DNA of 64,000 bases from Isoetes taiwanensis. Lineage: Eukaryota; Streptophyta; Lycopodiopsida; Isoetales; Isoetaceae. Shown piece after piece: positions 1 to 12,177 of this stretch (position 1 is the first letter of the stretch; every line of letters begins with the position of its first letter). The DNA lies in the NCBI GenBank assembly GCA_021234155.1, contig JAJEKV010000004.1:6452109-6516108 (forward strand). The letters are read 5' to 3'. The position numbers and the translations under genes are program-made. The notes below the pieces were generated by a model. It ran no database searches. It was not told the DNA's origin and worked only from the letters and a program-made list of their open reading frames with translations.

Positions 1-19
1 CTTCCTTCCTTCCTTCCTT
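1..19. repeat. (CTTC)n microsatellite at window edge
   Basis: Nearly five CTTC units open the window and may continue outside it. The stretch from here to about 430 shows no gene or repeat that I recognise. Confidence 0.8.
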
Positions 20-429
20 TAACGAAAGGGCATAGAAGTATGGGATCTATAACTTTAAAGGGCTTCCAAACGAGACATTTGTCAGAACCATTTGCTCCAC
101 TTCATTACACAATTGCCTCGCACCTATGCTCTAGAATTCCCGTAGAGAATGTGCTACGAAAAGAGCATGTTGACAAGTGAGCACACATGTTATGATTCTC
201 TTGCCCGTAAGTAGCAAATAACAAAAATCTTAATGTATTTAAACGAGGTCTGCCAAATCAGATGACACAACCACATCTTATCATACATTAAAAACTCAAT
301 TTAACATCACTTACTCATAGACAACACATTAGTCTCTGAACTGTCATATACCATCACATAAAAAGCCCACCAACGGTGGGCAATTTTCTAGTACCTTCTT
401 ATGCTATTAATATTATGTACCTTGAATGA

Positions 430-1229
430 TATTCTGATGTGTTTGGAGGGCTGGTACCTTCTACACAACATTATTATGATTTATATTATCTTCACTCCAA
501 TGAAAATTGTCTGCTAAGTTTTAAAAATCATCTGTGATATGATTTCTAGTAGTTTGCCTATTCAAATAATTTAAGAGTAAAACATCCTTGGTTCCAAATC
601 CGTTTTCGACAAGTTGCCATCCATCCTTGCTTCCATTAGCACCTGTATGCTTTGAAAGTTAAAAAAAAAATCAATCCTAACTCGAGTTGCAAATTTTTAC
701 ATTCTGCCTGAGATTGTTCTTGATTGTATTTTTGCAAATCAGTGCACAAAAGTAGTTTTAGTACTCCAAATTGCAATTTGATTGCTTGCCCCACATTAGA
801 ACTACTTTTTGCACTTATTGCTGCCTTTGGATTTGTCCAAAAACTCTATTTACGACTCAAAATCCTCATTTTGATCACTATTTTGCAGTTTGACTTTCAT
901 TGGTCAAATTTTGGCTCAACTTTGAACTCCAATACCTTATAGATATGAGCTCTGACTTGGCCAAGGTTTTAACTGCAACATTCTACAAATTTTTCTCTAC
1001 CACTGTAAACAGTCAAAACCCAAAAAACAATCCATCTCTGCAAACCACCTCGATTTAAGTACATCTAGAAATGGGAAAGGTATGAACTATTGTTCTTTGA
1101 GCTATTTCAATACATTTTTCTTCTAGAGACAGATCACCTTAGGTGATCTGGAGGCCCTAACCCCAATTTGAGCATAATTTCAAGTTGGCTTCTTGTGCTT
1201 GACTCTTAAAGGCCGGTTGAGGGCCAACA
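430..1229 (+). mobile_element. Diverged LTR relic of the Tat-like family
   Basis: This stretch aligns by eye with the 3' half of the solo LTR at 56368-58118. Shared blocks include the TCAATGAAAATTG-like block near 500, TGGTCAAATTTTGGCTCAACTTTGA near 902-925, the GATCACCTTAGGTGATC palindrome near 1134, and the terminal GGTTGAGGGCCAACA ending at 1229. It reads in the plus direction, opposite to the array at 32930-49701. No LTR 5' end is recognisable, so it is truncated or too diverged to delimit. The left boundary is approximate. Confidence 0.7.
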
Positions 1230-1303
1230 ATAGACTAGTAGTTACCAAGAAATAAATAAGACATAGAAAAACGAAAACCATCGGTACCCGTGTTTTACGT
1301 ATA

Positions 1304-1388
1304 GGGGAATGTCACTTTAGGTGACATTCCCACGTACGCGCGTCGGCAACGTTTCCACGTGGGAATGTCACCTAAAGTGACATTACCC
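1304..1388. repeat. Inverted repeat with 32-bp arms (MITE-like)
   Basis: The arms at 1304-1335 and 1357-1388 are reverse complements with one mismatch and enclose a 21-bp GC-rich loop. Each arm contains a smaller near-palindrome built on GTCAC and GTGAC. No flanking duplication is obvious, so whether it is a miniature element or a regulatory hairpin is open. Confidence 0.7.
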
Positions 1389-1593
1389 TAACGTGAAGTT
1401 CACCTATGGTTTATTCTGTGTGTTTTTTTTCTCTCTATATTTTTCCTCTGTTCTTGATGCGCCATAGCCGATCTTCGTGTTTGCGATGGCGCCATCACCA
1501 TTCTTGCATCTGATGGCGCTATCTAGGTGTTAGCATTACTTTGACGAAGTTTGAGAAGATTTGGACGATTTCTTGCTCTGTTTTTGAACGTTC

Positions 1594-1717
1594 TTGCTCT
1601 GTTTTTCCTTCCGCCATAGCCGATCTCATGGTTTTGCTCGAGTTTCACAAGAGTTTTGCTCTGTTTTTCCTTCCGCCATAGCCGATCTCATGGTTTTGCT
1701 CGAGTTTCACAAGAGTT
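1594..1717. repeat. 62-bp exact-looking tandem duplication
   Basis: Units 1594-1655 and 1656-1717 are direct copies containing CCGCCATAGCCGATCTCATG. They sit in a T-rich stretch (about 1430-2030) with several GCCATAGC words. Small open frames here have no recognisable domain and I do not call a gene. Confidence 0.8.
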
Positions 1718-2030
1718 TTGCTTGAGGTTCTCGCTGGTTTTTCTTCTCCTCCGTGCACGCATCTTTGGTTTTCGGCTCAAGTTCTTCTTTGGCGCCATAG
1801 TTCCTTCCGCTAAGCTCTTTCAGGGCGTTGCAAACGCGTCATTCTGGCTTGACTCCTTCTTTTCACTTCCTGGTTCTTTTGCAAGATTTGGGCGCAAGGC
1901 TTCTCTACTTTTGGATTTGGGGTGCAAGGCTTCTCTATTTTGGATTTGGTAGTTCTCTTTGGTTAAATCTTGCTCGTTTGATCATAACATTCAAGAATCA
2001 GAAGGGAAAAAATCAAGAATCAAGAGTTTG

Positions 2031-3329
2031 AAGTATTTTGCTTTGTAGTATCGGATTTTCTGTCCATAGCCATGATATATCTGTCCATTTATGTCATAAT
2101 TGGCAGAAAATGTAAAGCAGGGCTTGCCTGCCGCTTCAAGTTCAACTGTTCGGTTTATCTTTTGCTTTGATGTGATGATCTCCTCACAGTTCTAGGTCTG
2201 CCGGAACAGAGCAGAGGGTTTCAAGAAACTGAATGCAAAAGTGAATGCAACTAAAAGTGGAATTGCAAGTAACTTCAAAACTTGATCACATTTCTGGAAA
2301 AGAAAATCATAGCATAATGTGGGATAGAAGTAGCAGAATGAACCCTAGGTGAACTTTACGTTGATGTGAAAGTGAGTATGGATGGTTTACCATCCTTGGC
2401 TTCGGTTCCCCACAACTCCCTACAATGGGACAGCCAAGAATGAGCCCCTTTCACAAAGAGTTAACAACTAGTTAACGGACGCAACCTGTTGCTTCTCTTT
2501 CTAACATTCATTAATTTGCCCAAGACTACCTGACATGCCGTGACCTTCACTCCAACCATAGAACCCCTCGCACGCCTCCCCAACGCATCCTATTCCCCCT
2601 ATCACAACAGTCCTGTCATCTCAGCCGTTGTTGAGGCATGTGGCAGATCTGTATAAATTCCTTCTACATTCAAAGGAGGCTTGTAGAAGCAACCTATCCG
2701 TGGATTCATGTCGTGGATGCATCGTCTGTGGAGTCGACGCCTTTGCCATGAACAGGCCACCTTCTTTTTTGACCATTGTGGCCCGCCGGAGGAGTTGTAG
2801 CTTAGCCTTGATTCTTTTCTAGGTTGCCCGTTCTCGTGGACTTGGGTTGATTTCATTGCCTAGTGTTGATTGGCAGAATTTCTGTGGCATTAGTCGGCTC
2901 TGCCGGCCTCCTCTGGGGAGGTGAGAATGGGCCTGCCTTTCTTGCGTTTGTAGGAAGCAAATGGATATTTCTCAGACACTGCATTTCTGAATCATGTTGC
3001 AAATGAGCACTATAGTACAGTATTAGCATTTTACATTTCGAATCCGATCAAAATGCAACCCTTGCAACAAGGCAAATACAACATATTTAAAATGCGATAG
3101 ATTACTGTAGGCGGGTCAAGGAGGCAATTTTAAGCTTCGGATCTTTTAGAACTCAAGAAATCAAACTGTTCAGGCACGATTTGTTCCACTGATGTAGGGG
3201 TTTAATCTGCTGCATTTAACATGCACCAATAATTGTAAAGACGTTTTGATTAAGTTGCAAAAGATCAGTATTTTGCAGGTTGCTGCTCCTTCAATAAGAG
3301 TGTGCCGTGTGCTTTTCTGATCTGGCAGG
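2031..3329. other. No gene seen; upstream flank of SOG1-like gene
   Basis: No domain-bearing frame is visible. The end of this stretch has a polypyrimidine-poor AG just before the SOG1 start codon, so a 5' untranslated exon or intron may lie here, but I cannot delimit it. Confidence 0.4.
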
Positions 3330-6300
3330 ATGACATGGCTTTTTGACAGCAGAAGGTTTGCCAAAAAGGTGAAAAACCCGAGTGGCTTAGGAAGTTTTAG
3401 CAGATCAGGGTTTGAAGATAATGGGAAAAGTACCAGCTGCCCTTCATGTGGTCAGGAAATAACACCTGGAACGGTATGCTTTATGTTGTTTTTAATCTCA
3501 AATTTAATGTGCCATCTATTGCGATATATTTCTTTGGGGTTGTGAGACTCTGAAGGGTTCATGTGTGTAATGCAGAGTCTAATGCTGTAATGTTACAGTA
3601 TGTACAGGAATGGCCTGGGCTTCCAGCTGGTGTAAAATTCGATCCAGGCGACAAAGAACTTTTGGACCATCTTGCAGCTAAAGTCGGTCACAGCAGTCAT
3701 AAGCTACATCCGCTAATAGATGAATTTATTCCAACCCTAGATAGTGAGGATGGCATTTGCTATACTCACCCCGAGAAATTGCCAGGTATTTATTGATTGT
3801 CTCTCCTTCGTCTCATCCAAACTGTCTTAAATTAAATGCTGGTACATAACCTCGCTGTCAGCTCTGACATGTGAAAGGGGGTTAACTTGATACGAAAAAT
3901 TCTGAGCTTCAACTCTAGGTTCAAGCTCTCAAGCTTAGTGGTCACATGGGAACTGAACCTTAGAACATCAAACTATCATATTATCATTCACTGACATCTG
4001 ATGGAGAAAGGACATGCATATCAAGTTTTCTTGCATTTCCACAGAGAAGTATCTATCCATCTGCTACAAAACATGTGTTATGTTTATAGGACAAACGTTT
4101 GGGATATTGTCTTGTTACTCATTCAGCTTTCCTTGCTCACTTTCTAATACGTGAAACTAGACTTCCATGTCCTATTCTTAAATCAGTAATCCTAGTTATT
4201 ATAAGCCTTGTCTAGGTGGGAAGCTAGGAATTTGAGAATTCATTGCACCTTTGGGCTCTCTTCCAGGCTAAAAGAGAAGCATAGAATTTCTAAAGGTGGA
4301 ACTATAGAAGAGATAAGTGATTGTGTGCTCACAAGCACACTCATCAAACAGTTATTCTTAGGCTGTTCTATGTTGAATCTATAAGTGACTAATGTTCATC
4401 ATATACAGTTGAGTTTTGCTTAGGGTGTTGCTACATTGAAGTTATATGTGGGATATTCCACACTTTTCGATGTTTACCATCATCTATCCTGCTATACTGC
4501 AGCTTGATCCATCTTAAATCGGAACTTTTTTTTATTAGGTACTGGTAGAATGGTTGAGGTTACAGTAGACTCTGTCATCTGTTAGGGTTTTGCAAAATAG
4601 ATGATATGGATGTTGGAATTGGAATGGTATGACATCAGCTTTGGCCCCTGGGGAGAACGAAATTGCATGATTAAACAAAACTGGATTCACATTCCACGTA
4701 CAAGCATCATGAATCTACACGCACATTAGGAGCTGTACCAACAGAATAGTTCTGGCAATGAACTGAATAACGTGTAATTGTCCACTACCGAAGTGGATCA
4801 AGACCTCCATGATTCAAATTTTTTCATCAGGGAAACTGTGCTGTAAAATGAGAGTCTCATTGCGCAGCCTTCCATCATCCAATCATCCTGTATCAACATT
4901 GCTGATGGATGGTACAAACTAAGTAGTTGAAATACCACATCCTTTAGGTACTAAGATGTAAACCCATGGTAGAATAGTGCATACTCTTGCTTAGTCCATT
5001 TAAGACGGACTTAAGTTTTTGAAATCAATGAGTGTCTGCTTCTCTCATACAGTGCAGATCTTATGAATGTAGGAATGATTGAAAGAGGGCAAGCTTTAAA
5101 CTGTTTTTGGTAGCTTGTGGCAGAGAATCAGAGCTATGGCCATTAATGGTCACAAGCTTCATGTGAAGAAGAGTTTTAAAGCTCTTATGCCCATAATTTG
5201 ATAGGATTCTCTATTTCTCTGTGCGTTGCATTTTAAATGCTAGTTGTACCATTTGTTATGCAAGCTAATGTCAAGCATTGTTGCATAGTCCACAATAATA
5301 TTAAAAACAGATGTTCTTGCTAAGCTTGAAGGGAGATATGTTAATAGTTCCTTCAACATATCAAATGTTGATTTTTCAAGCATCTGTAAGAGATAATTCG
5401 GAATCACTCTCTTGAGTTAAGACAGTTTTGTTAGGCGGTTGGTTGCTTCCTATAGCAATCCTAAGCTCTTTGACCTGCAGAACCACTATTACATTGAGGC
5501 CTCTAAAAACAAATGGGGAATTTGTAATTTATCTTTGATTGGATGCAAGTTAAGCATAATAACTTCTCTGTATAGAGTATGCAGCCAGATGCAGAAGGTT
5601 TTTAGATTCTTAGTGCACCTGTGCTACTGCAAACTAAGGTCCACCACAAGCACACTAGCATTATCCCTTGGAGATCCAGATAACGCACCCAAAAACTTTG
5701 ACCAAGATTACAGTTCGAAATAAATGTATCATACGTGCTGTGTACAAGACTGCCCCTATGGTGATGAGGAGGAGAGAGTGCTAAGCATTTCATGACTTAT
5801 TGCTTGCTGGTTGCCCTTTTGTGTGTACTATTACGTGGCATTATTTATATTGAAGGAATGGTTGTCTTTGATGGATCAAGTAATGTTGATTGCTGGAATT
5901 ATCTAATGCTAACAGGTATCAAACGTGATGGAAGCAGCAGCCATTTTTTTCATAAACCATCTAATGCTTATACAAAAGGTACTCGAAAGCGCCGTAAGGT
6001 TCAAACAGGAGATGAGGCTGGGGAAACTCGATGGCACAAGACTGGAAAGACAAGGCCCGTCACGGAAGGTGGGAAGCAGATTGGATGTAAAAAAATTATG
6101 GTGCTCTATACAAATTTCAAGAAAAATAATAAGCCTGAGAAAACCAATTGGGTCATGCATCAATATCATCTGGGGACTCAGGAGGAGGAGAAAGAGGGAG
6201 AGCTTGTTGTTTCAAAAGTTTTTTACCAAACACAACCTCGGAGCTCCACAACAAGAAAGAGCAATGCTTTTGATGAAGAAGAGGTTCATGATGAAGTTGT

Positions 6301-7359
6301 TGAAGAACAATTGCATGAAGACCCAGGTCATAGTAATGTGGAGGAGGTCACTACAAGCACGTTAACAAAGGTTTTGCCTATAACGCCTCAAGCATATACA
6401 CCATTCAGGCCTTGGTCAAGTAGAACAAGGCTGCCCATAATACCTCATTCTCGACTTGATATACAAGAGCAGGTATTATACTTGAAAACAAGTTAAATGG
6501 TTTTACTTGAATTAATTATTCATGACTTAATTATTAACTGTTGCAGAATACACCTGTGTCTGTATTTATTCATGACTTAATGACGAACTTTTGCAGAATA
6601 TACCTGTGTCTGACTCAACGTTGACAGCTTATATAAATTCAAGCCAGGTAACTATTTAAGATTGTTTACATGAAAGAAGCGTTGCTCTTTCCAGTTACCT
6701 TTGCCCAGAAGTGTCTCTGACATTGTGAAGGTACATGCAGAAGGTACAAGTGAATACGAACATTGTTCAAGGGGAGCTAGATGATATGAGTTCCTTTGTC
6801 AGCCATAAAACCACTCATCCCAATCCAGAGGTCATCACATGTGCTCAAGTAAATCAAACTCTTTCCAATCATGATGTTGAAGTAACTGGTGGAGAAAACA
6901 TGGAAACCCCCAGTGCACAATATTCAGATGCTGCAGTTGAATTGCAAGTGGATGATATGATTGCAAGTTCCGTTTACCTTTTGTGTGATGAAAAGCTCCA
7001 TTGCGATCTTGATCTTCTTGATACTGCTTTTGATCAAGATTTTCGGAATTTCGCTTCTGAGCTTGGATTAACAATAGATGAAGAGTCTGATGATATTGCA
7101 AGAGATACTACTGCTTCAGCACTTGATAATATTTTCCTTGACACTCCTCCTGAGATGCTTGAGGTGATATGCTTCGCCTCAGTTATGCTTAAGTAGGAAG
7201 ACTATAGAAATGTTAAAAATGTCTTATGCATCTTCTTTGCAGGATCCATTCATCTCATCTCAAGAGCTCCTAGATTGGATTGGAAGAAAGAAGATTAATC
7301 TTCGTGCTGAGCCGATTGCATGCTTGGAGACTTTTGCTGACAGTCAGTCAAGCACGTAA
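3330..7359 (+). CDS. SOG1: SOG1-like NAC-domain transcription factor, six exons
   Basis: SOG1 is the plant nuclear transcription factor that ATM phosphorylates after DNA breaks and that drives repair, arrest and death programmes (family knowledge). Coding exons inferred from splice sites and frame: 3330-3473, 3599-3785 (or from 3608, also in frame), 5916-6472, 6597-6647, 6741-7163, 7243-7359. All junctions are GT-AG and keep phase, giving about 490 residues against 449 in Arabidopsis. Exon 1 holds a CPSCG zinc-like pair. Exon 2 has [14 protein letters not shown] and [18 protein letters not shown], typical of the SOG1 NAC subgroup. Exon 3 has [25 protein letters not shown] and [10 protein letters not shown]. 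The C-terminus keeps the LDTPPE block and SQ dipeptides in exons 4 and 6, the class of site ATM uses. Intron 2 is about 2.1 kb. The ATG at 3330 gives MTWLFDSRR, matching the family N-terminus. It looks functional; expression is unproven. Confidence 0.88.
6516..6612 (+). repeat. 50-bp tandem duplication of an intron acceptor in the SOG1-like gene
   Basis: Copies 6516-6562 and 6566-6612 are offset by exactly 50 bp. Each contains TTGCAGAATA followed by ACCTGTGTCTG, so the acceptor AG and the first exon bases are duplicated. Only the downstream acceptor (exon start 6597) keeps frame, because 50 is not a multiple of three. Use of the upstream acceptor at 6547 would run into a stop. Confidence 0.85.
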
Positions 7360-8216
7360 TCGAGGGTAACTATACCTTAGTTTTTCTTAATAAAATGTAG
7401 ACTCTTACAAATGTGTTGGTTTTCCAGAATACAGTGGTAAGTAAAGAGCGTAATTTTGATCAACTGAAGAAAGTAAGCTTTAGTAAATGGGCAAGGGCTT
7501 CTGAGAACGCACGTATGTTTTATCAGGATAAAAGCTGTTGACATATATCAACTCATCCTTAAAAGTGAAAGTTTTCCACAGATGGCTAACAGAGCGACAC
7601 CATTAGATGCGTTGGTTGCCAATATGCAATAGTGGACATGACATTGCATCAAAACCCTTTTGTAATCCTGCTATATAATGAGCCATTACTACTTGTTCAG
7701 AGCTGGCACATCATCCATTGCCTTTCTAATGGTAGCAAGCCTTCTTGAAAATGTAAGGCCCAGAGACATTAAATCATATTGCACATGAAGAACAAGGCTA
7801 CTGAAGTGGCTCTGCAGAGAATTATACTGCAGTGATAAACATGCACTTTGTCAGATTTTGACATGTTGCTCTATGTTTTACCAACTAGAAAACTGTACGA
7901 CATAGAAACATGGCAGTTTTTAAATCTGTAATAAACCATTTATTTTCTTGCAGCAGCCAGCATGAAAAGGCTGTAAAGAAATATTAAGATCCTAAATTCT
8001 CTGAACTGCAAAGAGTTAGCAGACAGACAGGTGGCTGCAGAAGGGAAAGGACTCAAGGACTCTTCCTAGGCCAATCCTAAAAATGAAGATGCTATAAAAA
8101 ATTTGTCATTTCCATCTGAAGTATGAAGGCCAGTTGTTTTTCAGATAATATGTAGGAATTGCAGATGACATGTAGGGATTTGTGTACGGATGATATTGGC
8201 TTCTGATTATGGATTC
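7360..8216. other. 3' flank of SOG1-like gene, nothing recognised
   Basis: The 3' untranslated region of the SOG1-like gene must lie here. Exact polyadenylation signals are ambiguous in this AT-rich sequence, and no other gene is visible. Confidence 0.4.
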
Positions 8217-8690
8217 GATTCCAGAGAAGTATTAGACTCACAAATTTGCATGTAATTTGGGCAACTTGAATACCAATATGGTATTAGACTTGTAAATTCG
8301 CCTGTATTAGGCAAGTCGAATACCAAAATGGTTATTGGGCAAGTCAAATACCTAAGAAAGCAAACTACTTGTTAATAGCAGGGCTCCAACCCCTGCAGCA
8401 GCATCGGTCTTAGGCTCCTTAATTTGCTTGTGCTCGGCATTCTTTGTGCATGATTGGGCAATATGGGTATTAGACTCATAAATTCAAGTCTCATACCAAA
8501 ATCGTTATTTGGCAAGTCAAATACCTAAAAAGAAAAGAACTTGTGAATACCAACATCGGTATTAGACTCCTAAATTTGTTTGTATTGGACAAATCAAGTA
8601 CCTAAAAACTTGGGCTCGTGTCTTGAACAAGTCGACTAAAAGAACTTGTTAATGGCAAGGCTCCAATCCATTAGGGAGCTTAAAAACCAA
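8217..8690. repeat. Diverged tandem repeats built on GGTATTAGACT
   Basis: About five imperfect units begin with (G)GTATTAGACT or GTCTTAGGCT, continue with TAAATT..., and contain GGCAAGTC(A/G)AATACC. Unit length varies from about 60 to 120 bp. There is no coding potential. It resembles an eroded satellite or the repeat-rich untranslated part of a transposon. Confidence 0.65.
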
Positions 8691-9116
8691 CGCGAGATTT
8701 GCCTTTGTTACGAAGTTTAGAAGGTAAACATACTTTTAGAACTATCGAGATAGTTATTTAGATGTAGTTATTTGGTAGTTAGTCCTTTTTAAAATAGCCC
8801 TAAAATACCTACCGGGATCCTTCAAGCAAGGAAGCTATAGAGGAAAAAATGACAGCTATTCTAGCAGGAAAAGAAAATAGTTTGGATGATATGGATGTCG
8901 AAGAAGATGTCAGTGCAATTTAAAGAATTAGATCTAGAATGTGCAGATATTGATATGGTATCCCTCATCCATTGACATTGAAAACGTGGCTCACATGAAC
9001 AACTTAGCAAAGGCAAATATGAAGACTTTTTGTCCTATGCAAGATCTTAACTCTTGTACTCCAATAAATAACAAGGTAAGCTTGCATCAAATGACAGGAG
9101 ATGTTTAAATTATTGC

Positions 9117-9240
9117 GGAAGTATCTTGAAAAATAGATTCAAGATGACACATTTAAGAGAGCTGAGAAACTTCCTTGGAATAGAAGTAAGCAGAGATAGG
9201 AATCAAAAGAAGCTCATTTTGTGGCAGATGCCTAATTGCA
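9117..9240 (+). pseudogene. Ty1/copia reverse-transcriptase fragment
   Basis: The frame starting at 9117 reads ...NRFKMTHLRELRNFLGIEV then SRDRNQKKLILWQ. This matches the copia RT block in which F-M-x-x-(L)-x-E-L-x-x-FLGIE(V) precedes the I-x-x-x-Q segment. Only about 40 residues are recognisable, with no YVDD motif or flanking copia domains. It is a relic; the surrounding 8700-9460 holds nothing else I can assign. Confidence 0.7.
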
Positions 9241-9865
9241 TTTGTGACACATGTCAATTTGGGCGATGCATTAGGTTGGTTATAGTTTAACTTGTCAGTC
9301 CTAGCTTACTAGTAGGATTTAAGGTAGGAAACATCTCTGTTTTAATGTTAGATGATCATGGACCACTAACCCAAAATATGACTAACTAAGGAACACTAAC
9401 CCTTGTATTTCTTAGGATTAGAAATGATGTATTAGAACTGTTGTTCTATTATGATGCTAGATGATTATGGTATGATACTCTGTTTTGCACCCCTTGTGTA
9501 TGGGGATAAGGGGGGTAGAGACCTAGGAGCCATATGTAGTATGATCCTAGCAGTTAGACCTCTGTAATTCTCATTACAATGTGGCATGTGCATAGAGAGC
9601 CCGCCTGATCGTGGGCCTAGGGCCTTCACTAGCTTAGAATAGGGAACTTGTTCTGATTGCAGAGGGATCCAGTGATATGGGATTTTCCGACTCCCACAAT
9701 CATTCAGAGGGGATGTGGTAGACTCTTGATTTTGCATTTCTTGAGAGGAGAATGTGAAATAGTGCGTGAAAAGAAAATAGATGAAAAAAAAGGTACGTGG
9801 AAAAATCAGGAACAAATAAAGTGTCAAAAACATATGAAAGGTGGGCAATGAAATTGTCGAAAAAG

Positions 9866-9920
9866 AATAGAATAGAATAGAATAGAATAGAATAGAATAG
9901 AATAGAATAGAATAGAATAG
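9866..9920. repeat. (AATAG)11 LINE tail
   Basis: Eleven perfect AATAG units abut the LINE 3' UTR. Position and strand make this the simple-repeat tail of the element rather than an independent microsatellite. Confidence 0.9.
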
Positions 9921-10403
9921 ATTTTTTATCGTCCACGGAGTCCAATTGGCCTATGGGACCCAAACAAAAAGAGAGCAGCAAGCGTATTACTGCCAGGATT
10001 AAAAAACCCCTGCCCTAAAGGGTTTTCGAGGGAAAAACCTTAGCAGTAATAAGTATGCTAGTACACTGTACAATTCTATAGGACAATGCAATACTGTTCG
10101 GGAGGACACAACTAAGTCCGTGTATCCATAACCTCCTGGAGGTATGACGCCAACAAGCCCACGGATGCCGTATTCAATAACTCATGCAGCAGCTGGTCAG
10201 GCACAACTAATCGAACATACCGTGCTCAGATATGGGCAAAGGATGGGCAGATCTGGAGGGCATGTCATTCATCTCCAATGGCGCCCTGGTGGCAACACTG
10301 ACAAAGCCTATCCTCCTGTGCTTCCCGAGTCCAACGCCCTGTCTCAATGCAGAGATGATGTGCACCCGTGCGAATGGAAGCTATGAGTCTGCGCTTCTTC
10401 ATG
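9866..10403 (-). mobile_element. 5'-truncated LINE 3' end with pentamer tail
   Basis: On the minus strand a frame reads LIASIRTGAHHLCIETGRW then LCQCCHQGAIGDE and HALQICPSF. This is the zinc-binding C-terminal region found after the reverse transcriptase of non-LTR retrotransposons. It is followed by a shared 3' UTR and a pentamer tail, (AATAG)11 on the plus strand at 9866-9920. The same sequence lies in plus orientation at 63400-64000. Several stops interrupt the frame. Its 5' end near 10403 is a truncation inside the LTR-like repeat, as expected for target-primed reverse transcription. Confidence 0.8.
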
Positions 10404-11189
10404 AGAAAGTAGAGGATAAGTGAAAAAAAACTTGGCAAAAAGAACAAGGTGAGGGACAAATAAAACAATGGTCAAATAGAGAAAATAGATACGAGGAAAT
10501 ATGGGCACCCAAATTTTATTGAGAGTAATCAAGAAAATACAAAACTCAAGGGATTCTCCATGGGGAAAGAGGTCTCTCACATCTCTTCCCAAGGCCTTCC
10601 ACTACGCTTTCTCCATAAATTTCCAAGATCCAAAGAGAAGGAGAACAAGTCCCCTCAAGATATTTATAAATTTTTTCATAAATCTTGGCTATCCACTTGG
10701 CATGATCTTGGCCCTTCTTTTTGACACCTCATCAATCCTCTTGTTTTTGTCGTCTTCTCCTTCATGGCCAAGTTTGTCTTCTTGCTTTACAACTAACACA
10801 ACTTAATATTGGCCCTTGGATTCTAACAACAAGCACAAATAAATCTGGACCCTTGACTTCTCCCCCCTTTAAATCTTTAAAGTGCAATTCTTCTATGTTT
10901 CCTATGATTTGCCAAAAAATCGGTCAACATCACGCCCAAACAAAAAGATGTGGCTGTTTCCCTCGAGACCAACTTCAAGACTTTTCATATTTCAAGTACA
11001 ATAAGTTAGTCTTCTTTGGAACAAAGAAGAGCTAACTGGGGTTTTATGGATCCCACCAAACCTATTAAAAAAATGGGGGTTTTAACGGACCCTCCAAACC
11101 TATTGAAAATGATAATAATTTGGAGCTTTTAAGGTGTACTCCAACACCAAAATATAACTTGTAGGGTGTTCATCAGCATACATCTATAC

Positions 11190-11629
11190 GGCTCAGGATA
11201 GTCTTACCCTGGTTTCGGGGATCCCGGAGGTAAAAATACCGGCCTCCGGCATCCCCGCCATCTCTCGACGGAATCCGTTTCAGACCCCCCCATTTCACCG
11301 TACTGACACACGTGAGGGGGCCTGCAGAAATCTGTGGCCGTCCGCCCACGCAACACATCTGGGCCGTCCGTGGTGTTCCCCGCCTCCGGTGTTCCACGCG
11401 ACACTACACGGCGATCCCGCCCTCCGGAATCACCAAGATGTGATCCCGGCCTCCGGGATCACCATTCCCTAGCCGATAACGGTACCGCAATCAGCCGTGG
11501 AGATCCCGACCTCCGGGATCACCGAAACCGCCGGTCGTGATTCCTTCCTCCGGGATCACCCACGTAGGGCCGATATCGGCAATCCGATATCGGCCGCGTT
11601 ATCCCCGCCTCCGGGATCACCACCGTGGG
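11190..11629 (+). repeat. Left TIR of MULE-like element 1
   Basis: This arm contains about seven hairpin units of the form GATCCCGGCCTCCGGGATC, or close variants, spaced roughly 30-50 bp apart. It pairs with 12178-12617 with very few mismatches. Confidence 0.9.
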
Positions 11630-12177
11630 CTGTGGGACCATGCTGCCCTCCGGGTTCGATACCTGATGTGATTCCCTCCTCTCGGATCACCACACTGCCA
11701 GAGTATATCGGAGCGTCCACGTGGACACATCGAAGCCCCTCGCTTGAACGACGGGATTAAATACCGGGATTAAATACCGTACGCTATCCAATCATGGTGA
11801 TACCGGAGGGGGGGAAACTGCCAGACCTTTCCGTACGTCGACGACTAAGGAGACGCCACGTCGACGGTGTGGATTCCGGAGGAAGGGAATTCATTCTGGC
11901 GATGGCTAAGTCCGACATTTGTGCGCCAAGATCCTTTGCCCTTTCCGACCGGCTCTGAACGGAAAGGGCCATTTTGCAAATGGGGGATCCCGGAGGGTGG
12001 TATTCAACATCACAGGTGTCCAGATCTCAATGGTTGGTCCGTGCATGAGCTGGCATGTTCAAAACCGCCCGCACGATCAGTCCACGGCCGCTGGCCACCG
12101 TCAATTTTCATGCATAAAGTACGTGGGGATCCCAGAGGCGGGGATCGCCCCCGCTCTCGGCTAGCAGTGTCCCCTAA

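Larger units (their letters stand above)
9673..10929 (-). mobile_element. LTR-like dispersed repeat, copy 1 (minus), split by a LINE
   Basis: Read on the minus strand, this begins TGTTGACCGATTTTTTGGC and ends ATCCCATATCA. It matches copy 2 at 61441-62132 over its length, except for a LINE insertion of about 540 bp at 9866-10403. Without the LINE it is about 720 bp, close to the 692 bp of copy 2. TG...CA ends and size suggest a solo LTR, but I see no matching 5-bp target duplication and no primer-binding site, so the class is uncertain. Confidence 0.6.
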
